Shown here one piece after another: positions 8,192-16,565 of a stretch of 64,000 bases of DNA. Position 1 is the stretch's first letter. Each line of letters begins with the position of its first letter. The translations under genes were made by a program, and so were the position numbers. Origin of the DNA: Viridilinea sp964592425 (lineage in GTDB: Bacteria > Chloroflexota > Chloroflexia > Chloroflexales > Chloroflexaceae); NCBI GenBank assembly GCA_964592425.1, contig CAZQCG010000020.1:20352-84351 (forward strand), read 5' to 3'. Below the pieces are notes generated by a model that saw nothing but the letters and a program-made list of their open reading frames with translations, ran no database searches and was not told where the DNA came from.

Positions 8192-8620
8192 ATGGATCGC
8201 AGTACATCCCTTGTCGAAACATGGATGAGCCGCGAGCTGGTAACGGTCGGCCCGGACAGCTCGGCAGTCGAAGCGTATGAGCGCATGCGCGCCAGGAATG
8301 TCCATCGCATGCCCGTCGTCGACAAAGCTGGCCAACTGGTCGGCATCGTCACCCGCAGCGATATCGAGGGCGCGGTCAGCTTCCAGCGCACCGAAGCTGG
8401 TTGGCACGAGGCCCGTTTTGCCCTCGCTGGCACCACCGTGGCCGAAGTGATGAGCACCAACCCGATCACCGTCAGCCCCGCCACCTCGATGCGGGAGGCC
8501 GCCGGGCTGCTGGTTGATCACCATCTGAGCGGGCTGCCGGTTGTTGAGGGGGGTGCCCTGGTCGGGATCATCACCGAGACGGATCTCTTCCGGCTGGTGA
8601 TCCGCCTCTGTGAGGAGTAG
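8192..8620 (+). CDS. CBS-pair domain protein
   Basis: 142 residues made almost entirely of two CBS motifs: residues 10-65 (TWMSRELVTVGPDSSAVEA, then HRMPVVDKAG and LVGIVTRSD) and residues 82-138 (VMSTNPITVSPATSMREAA, GLPVVEGGALVGIITETD). Such stand-alone pairs bind adenine nucleotides and act as regulators of partner proteins. The partner cannot be deduced here. A good AAGGAG lies upstream of the ATG. It is flanked by divergent and convergent genes and seems to be transcribed alone, ending at the hairpin at 8639-8664. A second protein of this kind, with an added ACT domain, is at 45188. Confidence 0.9.
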   Translation: MDRSTSLVETWMSRELVTVGPDSSAVEAYERMRARNVHRMPVVDKAGQLVGIVTRSDIEGAVSFQRTEAGWHEARFALAGTTVAEVMSTNPITVSPATSMREAAGLLVDHHLSGLPVVEGGALVGIITETDLFRLVIRLCEE

Positions 8621-8638
8621 GCGCACAGTGTGGCTTTT

Positions 8639-8664
8639 GGGGAGGGGCTTTGCGGCCCCTCCCC
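8639..8664. terminator. GC-rich hairpin between convergent genes
   Basis: A perfect 10-bp stem, GGGGAGGGGC with GCCCCTCCCC, and a 6-base loop. No T-run follows on either strand, so it may be a weak bidirectional terminator or a member of the dispersed palindrome family also seen at 31448, 34558 and 41420. Confidence 0.5.
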
Positions 8665-8736
8665 ACCTCCCTACTGAGGCGCAAGGCACGTCCTACGCCC
8701 GCTCCTCCGGTCTCGCCCCGCTGAGGCAGCAAACCT

Positions 8737-10998
8737 CTAGCGCAATACCAGCGGCAGGTTCACCAGGTAGCCACGCGCCCCAAAGCCCAGGCTGGTCAAC
8801 GGGTCGCCCAGCAGCACAAAGGTGAAGAGCGTATCGTGGGCAACATCGCTGGCCTGGATGGCGCGGTAGCCAGCCATTGTCAACTCGCCCAGTGTGGCGC
8901 GCCCCTCCGGTGCCGCCCAGAGGGCCGCGAAGAAGCCCTGCTGCAGAATGACGTGGCCATGGGCGACGCCGAAGCCACTGGGGCCCCATACCGCGACTGC
9001 GCCGCCGGGTGCCAGCACTAGCCGCTCATCAATCGTCGTCCCGCTGATCGCCGGAGTCTGGAAGGCACTGCTCAGGCATGTCATCGTGAGTACCACCGGC
9101 AGACGCTCATGGTTGCCTAGCGTATCAGGCTCATAGAGGCTCAACAGCGAGCTGCGCGCCTCACCCAGGGCGGTCAGTGCCCACTGCCACTGGTGGCTGT
9201 GGCCATGGTAGACCAGCACCGTCGCGCCGTCCTCGAAGGCCGCCCGCGTCTGTCTGGCCGCCTCCTCGGCACTGGCCGGGCCGCGCAGCCCACTCGGATC
9301 GTAGAAGACCCGTTGCACCACCACCTGGGGTGGCTGGAGCGCCGCTGCGGCATCGGCAGCAGCGAAGAAATCACCAGCTGTATCGGGCTCCTCGGCAATC
9401 AGGGCCAGCCGGTCACGCCACGCACCTGCATCGTTTGAGCGATCATAGGCGATCAGCTTGCTGACCAGCGCCGCCAGTTCCTCAGCACTCTTGACCGGCA
9501 AACGCCCTACGGCAAGGTCGGGGAGATCTTGCTGCAGCGGATCGTCGCCAGCCAGCCGCCCGTAACAGGTGTCGCAGGCCGTCTCGACCAGCCAGGGATC
9601 AACCGAGGCCATATAGGGTGGAATGAGGTTGCGGTTGCCTGCCCCGCGCCCGGTCCAGTCATGGGGATCAACACTGCCGTCACCGACCAGCACCAGCGTC
9701 GTCGGAGGCTGCGGCCAGGTACTGGCCGCATAGCGCAGAAAAGCACGGATGGCGGCCGGATCGACCGCAGCATAACTCCAGCCAGCGTACACATCTTCGA
9801 CGCTGACCACGGCAACTGCGTAGCCCTGCCCCGTGCGATGGGCCACCAGTGGGGCAAGGGCCTCGCGCAGGGCGGCAGGCACAAGGTAGAGCACCTCTGC
9901 ACTGCGTGGGCTAGCAATGTCACTGCCAGCCCAGGCCGTAACCGTCGGTACGAAGAGGGTGCCCGGCCCGCTCACCAGGTAATCGTGCGGGGTCGGCCCA
10001 TCTTCAAAGACCAGGCTCGTGCCGCCCGGATCAAGTCGTAGCGGCGCGGCGGGATCGCTCACATCGTACAGCTCCCAATCTAGCGGCAGCCCACTCAGGC
10101 TGTAGCGCCAGTTGCCCGGCAAGCCCCTGAAGCGCACCCCCTGGCCACCCAGTTCAAGCCGGGCCGGGCGCTCCCAGGTCACCCGGTCGAGCAACAGGGC
10201 CGCCTGGCCACTCGCCACATGCGCCGTCAGCAGCACTGCCGTAGCACCGTCAACCAGGGCCACCGGGCTTGTCCAGAGGCCCATCCGCACCCACGCCACC
10301 TCGGCCTGGGCCGGCCCAAGGGCCAGGCTCAGGCTAACTGGCCCGCCTACATAGAGCTGGCCACTGACCGTCAGCAGGGTCGTGGCAGCAGGCAGGGGCG
10401 GTAGGCTGGTCTCCAGGTCGAGGCTATGCGTGACCGGGCTTGTCTGCGTGGGACGCAGGTCAGCGGCAAACCAGTGATCGCCATCAGGGCCGGGGCGGCG
10501 CGAGTCGTAACGCAGCGGCTGATAGTGCTCACCCAACTCTAGCGCATCACTGCGCAACGGGGCCTGCGCTGGCGGCACCGCTCGCACAATAATACGCGGC
10601 CCCGGATCTGGCTCAACCGTCAGCCAGTAGGTCGCGGTAGGATTCCAGCGGTCAGCGGGGTTCGGGGCATAGAAGCGCAACTCATCGGTTGGATCAAGCC
10701 GACCATCAGAGCCGCTGCGCAGATCGAGCGGCACAGCACGCCCGGCATAGCGTAGCCAGAGCCGGGTTGGGTCAAGTGTAGCCAGATCGAGCCCCACAGC
10801 GGCGAGATCCGCCCCGCTCAGGCGCTGCAGACCACCCTCGGCCACATGGATCAGCAGCGCCGTGCGGGCGGCAGCAGGAGCAGGCCCCGGCACCTGGGCC
10901 AACGGCCCTGCCAATGCCGGCACATACAAGAGCAGCGCTGGCAGGATGAAGAGCAGGAGCAGTCGAACGACTGCCCGCGCCCATAGCACAGTAGCCAT
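8737..10998 (-). CDS. Secreted C25 (gingipain-type) cysteine peptidase
   Basis: 753 residues with an N-terminal hydrophobic signal segment (about residues 8-30). A beta-rich N-terminal half (to about 370) is followed by the caspase-like C25 catalytic domain. Catalytic residues are visible as His in VLVYHGHSHQW (about residue 598) and Cys in VVLTMTCLSSAF (about residue 640). LVGDGSVDPHDW and DLAVGRLPVKS are typical of the fold. These enzymes are secreted and cleave extracellular proteins, and in some bacteria they process surface proteins. The start at 10998 is the first ATG. A TTG four codons upstream is the only longer option. The C-terminus lacks an obvious por-sorting domain. The next gene upstream encodes a wall-anchored-looking Pro-rich protein, so both may act outside the cell. 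Confidence 0.88.
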   Translation of the reverse strand: MATVLWARAVVRLLLLFILPALLLYVPALAGPLAQVPGPAPAAARTALLIHVAEGGLQRLSGADLAAVGLDLATLDPTRLWLRYAGRAVPLDLRSGSDGRLDPTDELRFYAPNPADRWNPTATYWLTVEPDPGPRIIVRAVPPAQAPLRSDALELGEHYQPLRYDSRRPGPDGDHWFAADLRPTQTSPVTHSLDLETSLPPLPAATTLLTVSGQLYVGGPVSLSLALGPAQAEVAWVRMGLWTSPVALVDGATAVLLTAHVASGQAALLLDRVTWERPARLELGGQGVRFRGLPGNWRYSLSGLPLDWELYDVSDPAAPLRLDPGGTSLVFEDGPTPHDYLVSGPGTLFVPTVTAWAGSDIASPRSAEVLYLVPAALREALAPLVAHRTGQGYAVAVVSVEDVYAGWSYAAVDPAAIRAFLRYAASTWPQPPTTLVLVGDGSVDPHDWTGRGAGNRNLIPPYMASVDPWLVETACDTCYGRLAGDDPLQQDLPDLAVGRLPVKSAEELAALVSKLIAYDRSNDAGAWRDRLALIAEEPDTAGDFFAAADAAAALQPPQVVVQRVFYDPSGLRGPASAEEAARQTRAAFEDGATVLVYHGHSHQWQWALTALGEARSSLLSLYEPDTLGNHERLPVVLTMTCLSSAFQTPAISGTTIDERLVLAPGGAVAVWGPSGFGVAHGHVILQQGFFAALWAAPEGRATLGELTMAGYRAIQASDVAHDTLFTFVLLGDPLTSLGFGARGYLVNLPLVLR

Positions 10999-11037
10999 AC
11001 AGGCATACAAGGTCCATCCAGGCGAACGAACCTTGCC

Positions 11038-11769
11038 TCAGAGGCGCGCCCGCAGGCGGGCCAGCAACGCCAGGCTCAGGCCCAGCAGGCCCAAAGCCCC
11101 GGCAAAAAAGAGTCCCTCCATATTCATACCAGTACTGGGTAACGGCGGTGGCACCCGTGTTGGCATAGGCGATGGAACTGGCGGCATGGGTGAAGGATCT
11201 GGCGGCAATGGCGAGGTTGCCGTCACCGTCGGCAGGGCTGGCACCGTCGGGCCGACCGTCACGCTTGGTGGCAGGCCCGGTGTGGCCGAAGCCAGCACCA
11301 CCGGCGTCGGGATTGGTGTTGCCGTCGCCGGTGGGCGCGTCGGGCGCGCGTCGTCCGTCACCGGAGTTGCCGTCGGCACCTCCGTCGGCACCTCTGTCGG
11401 CACAATGGTCGGTAGGTCTGTTGGCACTGCGGTCGGTGCAACCGTGGTCGAAGGTACCACTGCTGTTGGCGGGATCTCCGTCGGTGGTGGTGGGGGCGGG
11501 GGCGGCTGAGTCGGCACTGCCGTAGTCGGCAGGGGCGGCTGGGTCGGCACTGCCGTAGTCGGCGGGGGCGGCTGAGTCGGCACTGCCGTAGTCGGCAGGG
11601 GCGGCTGAGTCGGCACTGCCGTAGTCGGCGGAGGCGGCTCAGCCGTCTCGGTAAGTGCAGCCGGCGTAGCAGGCTGGCTGCGCTGCCAGGCAGCGACGGG
11701 CTGGGCTGCCCCAGACAGCCCAATGACCAGCACGCTGGCGATCACGGCAAGAATGAGCAGTGTTTTCAT
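11038..11769 (-). CDS. Pro/Thr-rich surface protein with LPSTG sorting-like tail
   Basis: 243 residues: a signal peptide (residues 1-27, MKTLLILAVIASVLVIG core), a low-complexity Pro/Thr/Val region, and a tail LPSTGMNMEG, then about 18 hydrophobic residues ending in RLRARL. That order (LPXTG, hydrophobic span, basic end) is the standard sortase substrate signal. The middle contains four 11-residue repeats of the type TTAVPTQPPLP, encoded by four 33-bp DNA repeats (11503-11635). The protein has no globular domain and may be a wall-spanning stalk. No sortase gene is in the window, and the signal could simply be a C-terminal membrane anchor. The gene starts 39 bp upstream of the C25 peptidase gene on the same strand. 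Confidence 0.75.
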   Translation of the reverse strand: MKTLLILAVIASVLVIGLSGAAQPVAAWQRSQPATPAALTETAEPPPPTTAVPTQPPLPTTAVPTQPPPPTTAVPTQPPLPTTAVPTQPPPPPPPPTEIPPTAVVPSTTVAPTAVPTDLPTIVPTEVPTEVPTATPVTDDARPTRPPATATPIPTPVVLASATPGLPPSVTVGPTVPALPTVTATSPLPPDPSPMPPVPSPMPTRVPPPLPSTGMNMEGLFFAGALGLLGLSLALLARLRARL

Positions 11770-12161
11770 AGGTGTTCGCCTTGTTGAGGTTTAGACTAAC
11801 CCGACCTGCTTTATATACCGATAGATTCTATCGTCTTAGCAACATTTCGCCACGAATCGGCACGCTACAGCAGGGCGCAGCTCGCTGTAGAAAAACCCGA
11901 GTACAGCCTGCCGGACGTTCGCAGGCAGTTATGGCTCAGGAGCGCGGGCGTCTCGCCCGCTCAGGCCGGATGCGGGTGGGAGGCCCGCGCTCCCAGGAAT
12001 CCCCAGCGAACTTCTGGGATGGTGTGGAGGTGGAAGCTCGCGGTCAGCTCCACAGCTCCACACCTCCACACAGAACTGGCGACGGACTTCTGGAGTTGTG
12101 TACTAGCCACCCCGTCAGTGTCAGCGCATCCGTATGGCAGGGGTCATGCCAGGTGACCCAC
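11770..12161. other. Intergenic region with two inverted repeats
   Basis: 392 bp between the stop of the biotin carrier gene and the start of the LPSTG protein gene. It contains an 11-bp inverted repeat, ggagcgcgggc/gcccgcgctcc (11939-11949 and 11983-11993), and another, gtgtggaggtg/cacctccacac (12022-12032 and 12061-12071). Either could end the long lipid operon upstream. The arms of the first recur exactly at 35726-35748, so it belongs to a dispersed repeat family. I see no convincing gene. Confidence 0.6.
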
Positions 12162-12656
12162 TCAGCTAATCTCTGCCAGCATCTCGTGCAAGATCACGGT
12201 CTGGCCGGGGCGCACGTTGAGGCTGGTGAGCGTACCGGCGCGTGGAGCGACGATCTCATTCTCCATTTTCATCGCCTCAAGCACCAGCACCGGCTGGCCC
12301 GCCTCAACCACCTGGCCCTGCTCAACCAGGATGCGCGCAATCAGACCGGGAATCGGGGCCTTGAGCCGCCCATCACCACTGTGTGGACGAAGCACACCCG
12401 CCTCAAGATCACGCACCCCAAGCGTATGGCGTCCACGTGGCGACTGGAGCCAGCGCAAGTCGTGGTCGATCAGCAACTCATAGGGGCGCGTATCGACCAG
12501 GGCCCAGCCGATCTGCTCAGGCGCAACCCCGGAGGGCAAGGCCACCCGCAGCGCATCACCATTGACGGTCACATTCACGAAGCCATCGGCATCAGGTGCC
12601 TCCTGCACCACCACCTCAAACTCCTGGCCATCGATCATCACCTGTAGTTTAGCCAT
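12162..12656 (-). CDS. Biotin carboxyl carrier protein of acyl-CoA carboxylase
   Basis: 164 residues. The C-terminal biotinyl domain (about residues 95-164) contains EAMKMEN, with the biotin-accepting Lys at residue 130. The N-terminal 90 residues form the extension usual for stand-alone carrier subunits of acetyl/propionyl-CoA carboxylases. The carrier shuttles CO2 from the biotin carboxylase to the carboxyltransferase, which are the two genes upstream. Spacing to the biotin carboxylase stop is 11 bp. Charging would need a biotin ligase, and one is encoded at 42851-43666. It is the last gene of the megasynthase operon. Which acyl-CoA is carboxylated cannot be told from this subunit. Confidence 0.93.
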   Translation of the reverse strand: MAKLQVMIDGQEFEVVVQEAPDADGFVNVTVNGDALRVALPSGVAPEQIGWALVDTRPYELLIDHDLRWLQSPRGRHTLGVRDLEAGVLRPHSGDGRLKAPIPGLIARILVEQGQVVEAGQPVLVLEAMKMENEIVAPRAGTLTSLNVRPGQTVILHEMLAEIS

Positions 12657-12667
12657 CGTAAGCCCTC

Positions 12668-14149
12668 CTACTGCGGCAGACGCCGACTATCACGATGCCA
12701 GCCGTTATGAAAGGCCGCCGGGGTGGTGGGCTGCGCGGCCTGGGCGCGGGCCAGGTAGGCCAGAGCGGCCACCGCCGCCAGGTCACGCAGATTATCGCCG
12801 GGCGGGGCCGCATCCATCAAGCGCAAGCGGCTGAACTCGGTGCTGTAGGTGCCAGCGATAAACTCCTCGTGGGTAACGATGCGCCGCATCAGGCCCAGAT
12901 TGGTCTGGATTCCAGTGATCTGGAACTCTTGCAGCGCCCGGTGGACGCGGTTCAGGCACTCTTCGCGTGTCGCGCCCCAGACCACCAGCTTGGCCAGCAG
13001 TGAGTCGTAGCGCACCGGCACCTCGGCCCCAGCATAGGCATAGGTATCCACCCGTACATTCGGCCCGCCGGGCAGACGAAAGCCGGTGATATGGCCCGGG
13101 CTGGGCAGATAGCCATGCCAGGGATCCTCAGCGTTGATCCGGCAAAAGATGGCATGCCCATTCAGGCGCACCTGCTCTTGCGTGTGACCCAGGGGCTGGC
13201 CGGCGGCAATCTGCAACTGCTCACGCACCACATCGATACGTGTGATCATTTCCGTCACCAGGTGTTCGACCTGAATGCGCGGCTTGATCTCGGTAAAGTA
13301 ATGATGGCCCTGGTCGTCAACCACAAACTCAATCGTGCAGGCCCCGCGGCAGCCAAAGAGCCGGGCTACCTGGACGGCCGTCTGCCAGATCGCCTCGCGC
13401 TGCGCCTGGCTCAATCCCGGCGAAGGAGCCTCCTCAACCACTTTACGTGTATTGCGCTGGATCGAGCCATCGCGGTCGCCCATATGAATGATATTGCCAT
13501 GCTGATCACCCAGAATAGGCACCTCGATATAACGCGAGGGCAGCACGGCTGCCTCAAGATAGACATGCGGATCGCCATAGACCGATTGGGCCGCCGCCGA
13601 AGAGGAGCGTACCACTTCAAGCAGGTCGGACGGCCCACGGGCCAGGTTGGTGCCCCGCCCACGCCCGCCAGCACAGGCTTTGACCACCAGCGGATAGCCG
13701 ATCTGGAGCGCCTCTTCCAGGATGGCCGCGTGCTCATCAGGCAAGTAGACCCGCGTCGACGGACGCGTAGTCGAAATGCCCGCCGCCCGCGCCTGCTCAA
13801 CTGTCCCGACCTTGTTGCGCACCTGCGCGATCACCGCACTGGGTGGGCCAACCACCACAATCCCGGCCGCCTCGCATGCGCGGGCAAAGTCAACATGCTC
13901 GGAGATCATCCCATAGCCGGGATGCACCGCATCGACCCCCACCCGTCTGGCGATGGCCAGCATCTCGTCTGGATCACGGTAGCCGTCTGGCGTCATAAGC
14001 GGATAGGCTTCATTGGCCAGGCGCACATGCAGCGCACCGATATCATCGGGCTCGTAGACCGCCACAGCGGTCAGGCCCAGATCACGACAGGTACGGACAA
14101 TCCGTACCGCAATCTCGCCTCGGTTGGCGACGAGTACTCGTTTGAACAT
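12668..14149 (-). CDS. accC: Biotin carboxylase subunit of acyl-CoA carboxylase
   Basis: 493 residues, slightly longer than the usual 450. It has the ATP-grasp layout: VLVANRGEIAVRI at the N-terminus, the glycine-rich loop KACAGGRGRGTNL (about residue 160), EVPILGDQHGN, and FTEIKPRIQVEHLVTE (about residue 290). In most biotin carboxylases the last motif reads NPRIQVEH, so the N to K change just before PRIQVEH is noteworthy. The enzyme carboxylates biotin on the carrier protein using ATP and bicarbonate. The gene lies 29 bp downstream of the carboxyltransferase gene and 11 bp upstream of the carrier gene, in one operon. Propionyl- or acetyl-CoA carboxylase are both possible. Confidence 0.92.
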   Translation of the reverse strand: MFKRVLVANRGEIAVRIVRTCRDLGLTAVAVYEPDDIGALHVRLANEAYPLMTPDGYRDPDEMLAIARRVGVDAVHPGYGMISEHVDFARACEAAGIVVVGPPSAVIAQVRNKVGTVEQARAAGISTTRPSTRVYLPDEHAAILEEALQIGYPLVVKACAGGRGRGTNLARGPSDLLEVVRSSSAAAQSVYGDPHVYLEAAVLPSRYIEVPILGDQHGNIIHMGDRDGSIQRNTRKVVEEAPSPGLSQAQREAIWQTAVQVARLFGCRGACTIEFVVDDQGHHYFTEIKPRIQVEHLVTEMITRIDVVREQLQIAAGQPLGHTQEQVRLNGHAIFCRINAEDPWHGYLPSPGHITGFRLPGGPNVRVDTYAYAGAEVPVRYDSLLAKLVVWGATREECLNRVHRALQEFQITGIQTNLGLMRRIVTHEEFIAGTYSTEFSRLRLMDAAPPGDNLRDLAAVAALAYLARAQAAQPTTPAAFHNGWHRDSRRLPQ

Positions 14150-14178
14150 AATATTTCCTCGTACCTGTGGGCCACTGC

Positions 14179-15720
14179 CTACATCGGCGAAATCCCGTGC
14201 TTCTTCGGCACATGCCGCTCACGCTTCGAGAGGGTGACATGCAGCGCCCGGACGAGCACCCGCCGGCTGTCACGCGGCTCGATCACATCGTCGATCAACC
14301 CACGGGCGGCGGCCACATAGGGGTTGTTGAACTTCTCCTGGTACTCGGTGACCAGTTCTTTGCTGCGCGCCTTGGGATCGGCGGCTGCCTTGACCTCGTT
14401 ACGGAAGAGGATGTTGACTGCACCGGACGCCCCCATCACGGCCAGTTCAGCGTTGGGCCAGGCGTAGAGCAGATCGCCGCGTAGACCCTTGCTACTCATT
14501 ACACAGTAGGCCCCACCGTAGCTCTTGCGCAGAATGAGCATCAGCTTGGGCACCGTCGCCTCAGAGTAGGCATAGATCAGGCGCGCACCGTTGCGAATGA
14601 TCCCGCCGTACTCCTGGCTGGTGCCCGGCAAGAAGCCCGGCACGTCCTGCAGCGTAATGATTGGAATGTTATAAGCATCGCAAATGCGAATAAAGTGGGT
14701 CGCCTTGAGGCTGGCCTTGATATCGATCGTCCCGGCCAGGTTCATCGGCTGGTTGGCGACCAGACCGACCACATAGCCGTCCAGGCGGGCAAAACCGACG
14801 ACCATATTCTGCGCCCACAGCTCATGTACCTCGAAGAAGCGCCCGTCATCAACAATGCTGGCGATCACCTGGCGCACATCGTAGGGCTTGCCCGGATCAA
14901 CCGGCACAATCTCGTCCAGCTCAGGGCAGCGCCGCTCAGGATCATCACGGGGCGGCACATAGGGCGGGTCACTCATGTTGTTTGAAGGCAGGTAGCCAAG
15001 CAGGTCACGCACCTTCAGCAGGCACTCGCGGTCATCACGCGAAAGAAAGTGCGCCACGCCACTTTCGGTCGCATGGATACGCCCGCCGCCCAGTTCCTCC
15101 TGGCTCACCTGCTCCTGCATCACCGAGCGCACGACCTCAGGGCCAGTGATGAACATATAGGAGTTCTCGGTCATGAAGATGAAATCAGTCAGGCCAGGCG
15201 AGTAGACCGCACCGCCAGCACACGGGCCAAGAATAACCGAAAGTTGCGGGATGACCCCCGAGGCCTCGCAGTTGGCGTCGAAGATGCGTGCATAGCCACC
15301 CAGACTATCCACACCCTCCTGGATGCGCGCCCCGCCCGAGTCGTTGAGGGCCACAAAGGGGCAGCCGTAGGCCATCGCCATCTTCATCGCCTTGACGATC
15401 TTATTGGCGTGCATCTCACCAAGCGAGCCACCCATCACCCCGGCGTCCTGGGCTGCGGCAAAGACCTGCCGCCCATTCACCAGGCCAAAGCCGCTCACCA
15501 CGCCGTCGCCATAGCGCGAGCCCTTGCCGCCCATATAGCTCTCATAGCGTGGCATCACCAGCGTATCGATCTCGTTAAAGCTATCCGGATCGAAGAGCAA
15601 CTCGATGCGCTCACGCGCCGTCAAGCGCCCCTTCTGATGCTGGCCAGCCTGGTCTTTCTCCGTGCCAGCGGCAATCGCCTTGCGCTCGCGTAATTTACGG
15701 ACGTAGTCTTCCATTTCCAT
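14179..15720 (-). CDS. Acyl-CoA carboxylase carboxyltransferase subunit (PccB/AccD type)
   Basis: 513 residues, the length of single-chain PccB-type carboxyltransferases with two crotonase-like halves. Visible signatures are the N-terminal half DSGGARIQEGVDSLGGYARI and GPCAGGAVYSPGLTDF, and the C-terminal half DVPGFLPGTSQEYGGI, SYGGAYCVMSSKG and YAWPNAELAVMG. It transfers CO2 from biotin to an acyl-CoA, giving malonyl- or methylmalonyl-CoA. Next to a megasynthase whose acyltransferase carries HAFH, a malonyl-type motif, malonyl-CoA is the likelier product. The ATG at 15720 is chosen because the upstream in-frame extension overlaps the end of the transferase gene region and lacks family sequence. 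AAGGAG lies 12 bases upstream. Confidence 0.92.
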   Translation of the reverse strand: MEMEDYVRKLRERKAIAAGTEKDQAGQHQKGRLTARERIELLFDPDSFNEIDTLVMPRYESYMGGKGSRYGDGVVSGFGLVNGRQVFAAAQDAGVMGGSLGEMHANKIVKAMKMAMAYGCPFVALNDSGGARIQEGVDSLGGYARIFDANCEASGVIPQLSVILGPCAGGAVYSPGLTDFIFMTENSYMFITGPEVVRSVMQEQVSQEELGGGRIHATESGVAHFLSRDDRECLLKVRDLLGYLPSNNMSDPPYVPPRDDPERRCPELDEIVPVDPGKPYDVRQVIASIVDDGRFFEVHELWAQNMVVGFARLDGYVVGLVANQPMNLAGTIDIKASLKATHFIRICDAYNIPIITLQDVPGFLPGTSQEYGGIIRNGARLIYAYSEATVPKLMLILRKSYGGAYCVMSSKGLRGDLLYAWPNAELAVMGASGAVNILFRNEVKAAADPKARSKELVTEYQEKFNNPYVAAARGLIDDVIEPRDSRRVLVRALHVTLSKRERHVPKKHGISPM

Positions 15721-15793
15721 AGTATGGGGTGACTCCTTAAGCTTCAGAAGGATGGCACAAACTTCGCGCTCTGGTGGGCAGACCTCTGACGTT

Positions 15794-16489
15794 CTACCCA
15801 AGCAGCGCGAGGGTTAAGACAAAGGTCTCATCGGTGCGCCACCAGCAGCGCGGCACACCCGCCGCACCCAGCGAAGGATCACAAGCGGCCTGTACAGGCT
15901 GCCATGTCTGTGGTAGGCCATGCGCGGACAACAACGGCAGACACTCAACCATGCGTGTATCGACCGTCAGGCCAACCCGCAGCGCCTTCAGCAGGGCCTC
16001 TTTGGCGCTCCAGATCGCGGTGATCAGGCTGGCATGCAGAGCGGACGGCGTGGCACGGATGAGATCTTGCTCGACCAGGGTCAGGTACTGTTCACAAAAA
16101 GAGGCTGGATGCGGGGTTACCAGCTCGATATCGGCACCGAGGGCCACACCGGGCGGCCCGAGCGCACAGAAGGCCCGGCCCGCACTATGACTGATCGTCA
16201 GTGTGCGCTGCGGGTCAGGGCTCACAGGTAGGCCATGGAGACGCAATTCGGGCGCACCATCGGGCGCTGGCACGATCTCAATCAGGGCCAGATCGGGCAC
16301 GTCTGCGCCACGCTCACGGGCAAAACAGATCTGCACCAGGCGCTTGGCCGTCCAGCGACCCAGTAGCCAGTCATGGCGGCGTTTTGCCACCCGCAAGCCA
16401 GCGAGGCGCACCTGCTCCGTCGGGCTCAGCCAGGCTTCAGCAGGGAGTGCCGGCAGATCAGCTTCGGTCTGCACAAGCCAGTCAATCAT
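15794..16489 (-). CDS. 4'-Phosphopantetheinyl transferase, Sfp type
   Basis: 231 residues, the two-lobed length of Sfp-type transferases. Key motifs are LTISHSAGRAFCALG (about residue 95), GADIELV with the metal-binding Asp and Glu (about residue 117), and WSAKEALLKALRVG (about residue 160). The enzyme moves phosphopantetheine from coenzyme A to a hydroxyl side chain of carrier domains. Its position directly after the megasynthase gene points to those six carrier domains as its target. This is of special interest because they show Thr at the attachment position. The gap to the megasynthase stop is 76 bp and contains a 13-bp hairpin that could adjust expression between the two. Confidence 0.92.
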   Translation of the reverse strand: MIDWLVQTEADLPALPAEAWLSPTEQVRLAGLRVAKRRHDWLLGRWTAKRLVQICFARERGADVPDLALIEIVPAPDGAPELRLHGLPVSPDPQRTLTISHSAGRAFCALGPPGVALGADIELVTPHPASFCEQYLTLVEQDLIRATPSALHASLITAIWSAKEALLKALRVGLTVDTRMVECLPLLSAHGLPQTWQPVQAACDPSLGAAGVPRCWWRTDETFVLTLALLG

Positions 16490-16505
16490 CGGTCGTAATC
16501 CGTGC

Positions 16506-16535
16506 GGGAGCGACGCCCCAATGGGCGTCGCTCCC
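16506..16535. promoter_or_regulatory. Intercistronic hairpin between megasynthase and phosphopantetheinyl transferase genes
   Basis: A perfect 13-bp inverted repeat, gggagcgacgccc and gggcgtcgctccc, with a 4-base loop, 30 bp past the megasynthase stop. No T-run follows on the minus strand. It might stabilise the processed long transcript or attenuate it ahead of the transferase gene. Confidence 0.6.
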
Positions 16536-16565
16536 TCTACCCCACTACTGATCAGGGCCTACGGC

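Noticed and set aside
16506..16535. Rho-independent terminator splitting the megasynthase operon
   Set aside because: The stem is perfect but no T-run follows on the transcribed strand, so I call it an intercistronic hairpin only.
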